Below, one piece after another: positions 3,884 to 5,251 of a DNA stretch of 5,251 nt (positions are counted from its first letter, which is position 1; each line of letters starts with the position of its first letter). Both the position numbers and the translations under genes were made by a program. The notes under the pieces were generated by a model. It did not search any database. It had not been told where the DNA came from and saw nothing but the letters and a program-made list of their open reading frames with translations. This stretch comes from an uncultured Planctomycetaceae bacterium. Its GTDB lineage: Bacteria; Planctomycetota; Planctomycetia; Pirellulales; UBA1268. Location of the stretch: NCBI GenBank assembly GCA_937900985.1, contig CALCGM010000248.1:1-5251 (forward strand). The letters are read 5' to 3'.

Positions 3884-5251
3884 ATGCCTCTGACCACCAT
3901 CGGGATCCGCCTGCGAATGCTGCTGCTGGGGATTCTGCCCACCCTGCTGATCCTGGTGGTTGTGTTGTGGATGACCTACGCCCGGATGCAGACGGCGTTC
4001 GAGCAGTTTGGTGAGGAGCTGCTGGCTGAGCGGGCGTCGACGATTGCCGCGGAGATCGACCGCGACACCCGTGAGGCCGTGACGGCCGCGCATGTGATGG
4101 CGATCGCCGCGGAGCAAGGGTTTGCCGGGCGTCGTCAGGAGTCGGTCGCGTTTGCCCGGGCCGTGCTGCGAGCCTACCCGCAGTTTGTGGCGGCCTACTT
4201 CGGCTTCGAGCCGACGTTTGATGCGGCCGCGGACAGCGCGGAAGAACTGCCCGAGGGGGCCACGGATGATGCCGGCCGGTTTCTGCCCTACTGGTTTCGT
4301 GACCTCAATGACGAAACGCAGCTGCAGCTAACGCCACTCGTGCAGCTCGATGGGCTTTACTACGAGGGCTGCAAGCTCCGCTTCAACGACGCCTCGCAGC
4401 TCGACAAGGCGATGGTCACCGAGCCCTACGACTACGAGGGGCGGCTGATGGTGGAGCAGACCTATCCGCTCACCGACGACGGAACGTTTGTCGGGGTGGC
4501 GGGGGTCGATCGGTCGCTCAGCGCGCTTGCCGACAAGCTTGAAGAGATCAAAGCCCGGCAGGAAACCGCAGGCTGGAACCTGGAGATCGTGCTGCTCAGC
4601 CGCCTCGGCAAGGTGATCGCCTCGACGATCACGGAGGTGGAGATGGACACCCGCCCCGCCAGCGAAACCCCTTACGCCAACATCCTCGGCGACTTTCATG
4701 CGGCGGTCTCGCTGGGGACCGTGGTGCGAGCGGCTGATCCACTCAACGGCGAGGCCAGCCTCTTTGCCGGGGCTCGCACCCAGACCGGCCCCTGGACGGT
4801 GGTGATGATGATGCCGGAAGAGGATCTGCTCGCACGGGTGCGGGAGCCCATGGTGGCCTCTGCCGGCGTGGCAGCAGGTGGTGTGGCGGTGGTGATCGCC
4901 CTGCTGACCTGGCTGACGGGATCGTTCACCGCCCGGATCAACACCGCCGTGGCGGCGTCGCGGCGGGTGGCTGGAGGGGATCTCACTGGCGCGATTCATG
5001 CCGAGGACGGCGATGAGACCAGCCAGCTGCTGCGGGACATCGGCGACATGACCGGAAGCCTGCGGGAGATCGTCAGCGAAGTGAAGCGGGCGAGTGTGGA
5101 CCTCTCGTCGACCGCCCAGGAGCTCTCGGCGGCCAGCCGTCAGCAGGAGCATGCGATCACCGCACTCGGGGCGAGCACGAGCCAGGCAGCGGCTGCCAGC
5201 CGACAGATCTCGGCGACCGGCCAGGAGCTGCTCTCCACGATGAACGATGTG
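3884..5251 (+). CDS. Methyl-accepting chemotaxis protein with dCache sensor domain (partial, 3' end cut)
   Basis: 456 codons are open from the ATG at 3884 to the window edge without a stop. Residues 12-32 form a first membrane helix (MLLLGILPTLLILVVVLWMT), with Arg residues before it placing the N-terminus inside. About 35-320 is a double-Cache extracytoplasmic sensor, shown by GRFLPYW (131-137), VTEPYDYEGRLMVEQTYPL (178-196) and FVGVAGVDRSL (202-212), all typical of dCache_1 chemoreceptors. A second membrane helix spans about 324-346, then HAMP (about 347-400), then the first part of the methylated signalling coiled coil (VDLSSTAQELSAASRQQ, 405-421). It should signal to CheA/CheW. The ligand is not readable; I did not see the full dCache amino-acid motif. 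The signalling tip and C-terminus lie beyond the window. No strong Shine-Dalgarno site precedes the ATG. A histidine kinase is less likely given the Ser/Ala/Gln-rich helix after HAMP. Confidence 0.9.
   Translation, partial: MPLTTIGIRLRMLLLGILPTLLILVVVLWMTYARMQTAFEQFGEELLAERASTIAAEIDRDTREAVTAAHVMAIAAEQGFAGRRQESVAFARAVLRAYPQFVAAYFGFEPTFDAAADSAEELPEGATDDAGRFLPYWFRDLNDETQLQLTPLVQLDGLYYEGCKLRFNDASQLDKAMVTEPYDYEGRLMVEQTYPLTDDGTFVGVAGVDRSLSALADKLEEIKARQETAGWNLEIVLLSRLGKVIASTITEVEMDTRPASETPYANILGDFHAAVSLGTVVRAADPLNGEASLFAGARTQTGPWTVVMMMPEEDLLARVREPMVASAGVAAGGVAVVIALLTWLTGSFTARINTAVAASRRVAGGDLTGAIHAEDGDETSQLLRDIGDMTGSLREIVSEVKRASVDLSSTAQELSAASRQQEHAITALGASTSQAAAASRQISATGQELLSTMNDV

Noticed and set aside
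3009..3893. 294-aa plus-strand frame
   Set aside because: It is antisense to the HAD phosphatase, whose four catalytic motifs are intact; the plus-strand product shows no recognisable domain.
4328..5152. 274-aa minus-strand frame at the right end
   Set aside because: It is antisense to the chemoreceptor, which has clear TM, dCache and HAMP features; the product is His/Arg-rich and looks like a shadow.

Overview
The window is GC-rich, densely coding bacterial DNA. It begins inside an ectoine biosynthesis operon and ends inside a chemoreceptor gene. The organism is not proven by the sequence. A planctomycete or similar Gram-negative-type bacterium is my best inference, from the style of the ribbon-helix-helix/secreted protease gene set (the C-terminal GGRPIAA tail and the TNWHVV-type trypsin-like protease with a Pro/Ala linker) and from the weak Shine-Dalgarno signals at most starts.

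Left part, plus strand (1-1032): the last 27 codons of ectC (ectoine synthase), then after a 40-base gap and a strong AGGAGG ribosome site, a complete ectD (ectoine 5-hydroxylase) with its full signature motif and all expected metal, 2-oxoglutarate and ectoine ligands. Together they make ectoine and convert it to 5-hydroxyectoine, a salt- and heat-stress protectant. ectA and ectB are presumably upstream, outside the window.

Convergent gap (1033-1283): no gene. It holds a 73-base structure with a perfect 12-bp outer stem enclosing three small hairpins with 3-base loops, another 3-base-loop hairpin, and two 30-bp direct repeats (29/30 identical). The second repeat ends directly at the stop codon of the next gene.

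Middle, minus strand (2862 down to 1284): three co-directional genes read as one unit. They are an 83-aa ribbon-helix-helix-type protein, a 54-aa highly charged helical protein, and a trypsin-like serine protease with an N-terminal hydrophobic segment, a long Pro/Ala-rich linker and a C-terminal membrane segment. A nested inverted repeat upstream of the first gene is a candidate operator. This set is the least understood part of the window.

Right part: a HAD-superfamily sugar-phosphate phosphatase of the YqaB/beta-phosphoglucomutase type (3060-3686, minus strand). Divergent from it, starting at 3884, is a methyl-accepting chemotaxis protein (TM, dCache sensor, TM, HAMP, start of the signalling coiled coil) that runs off the window end.
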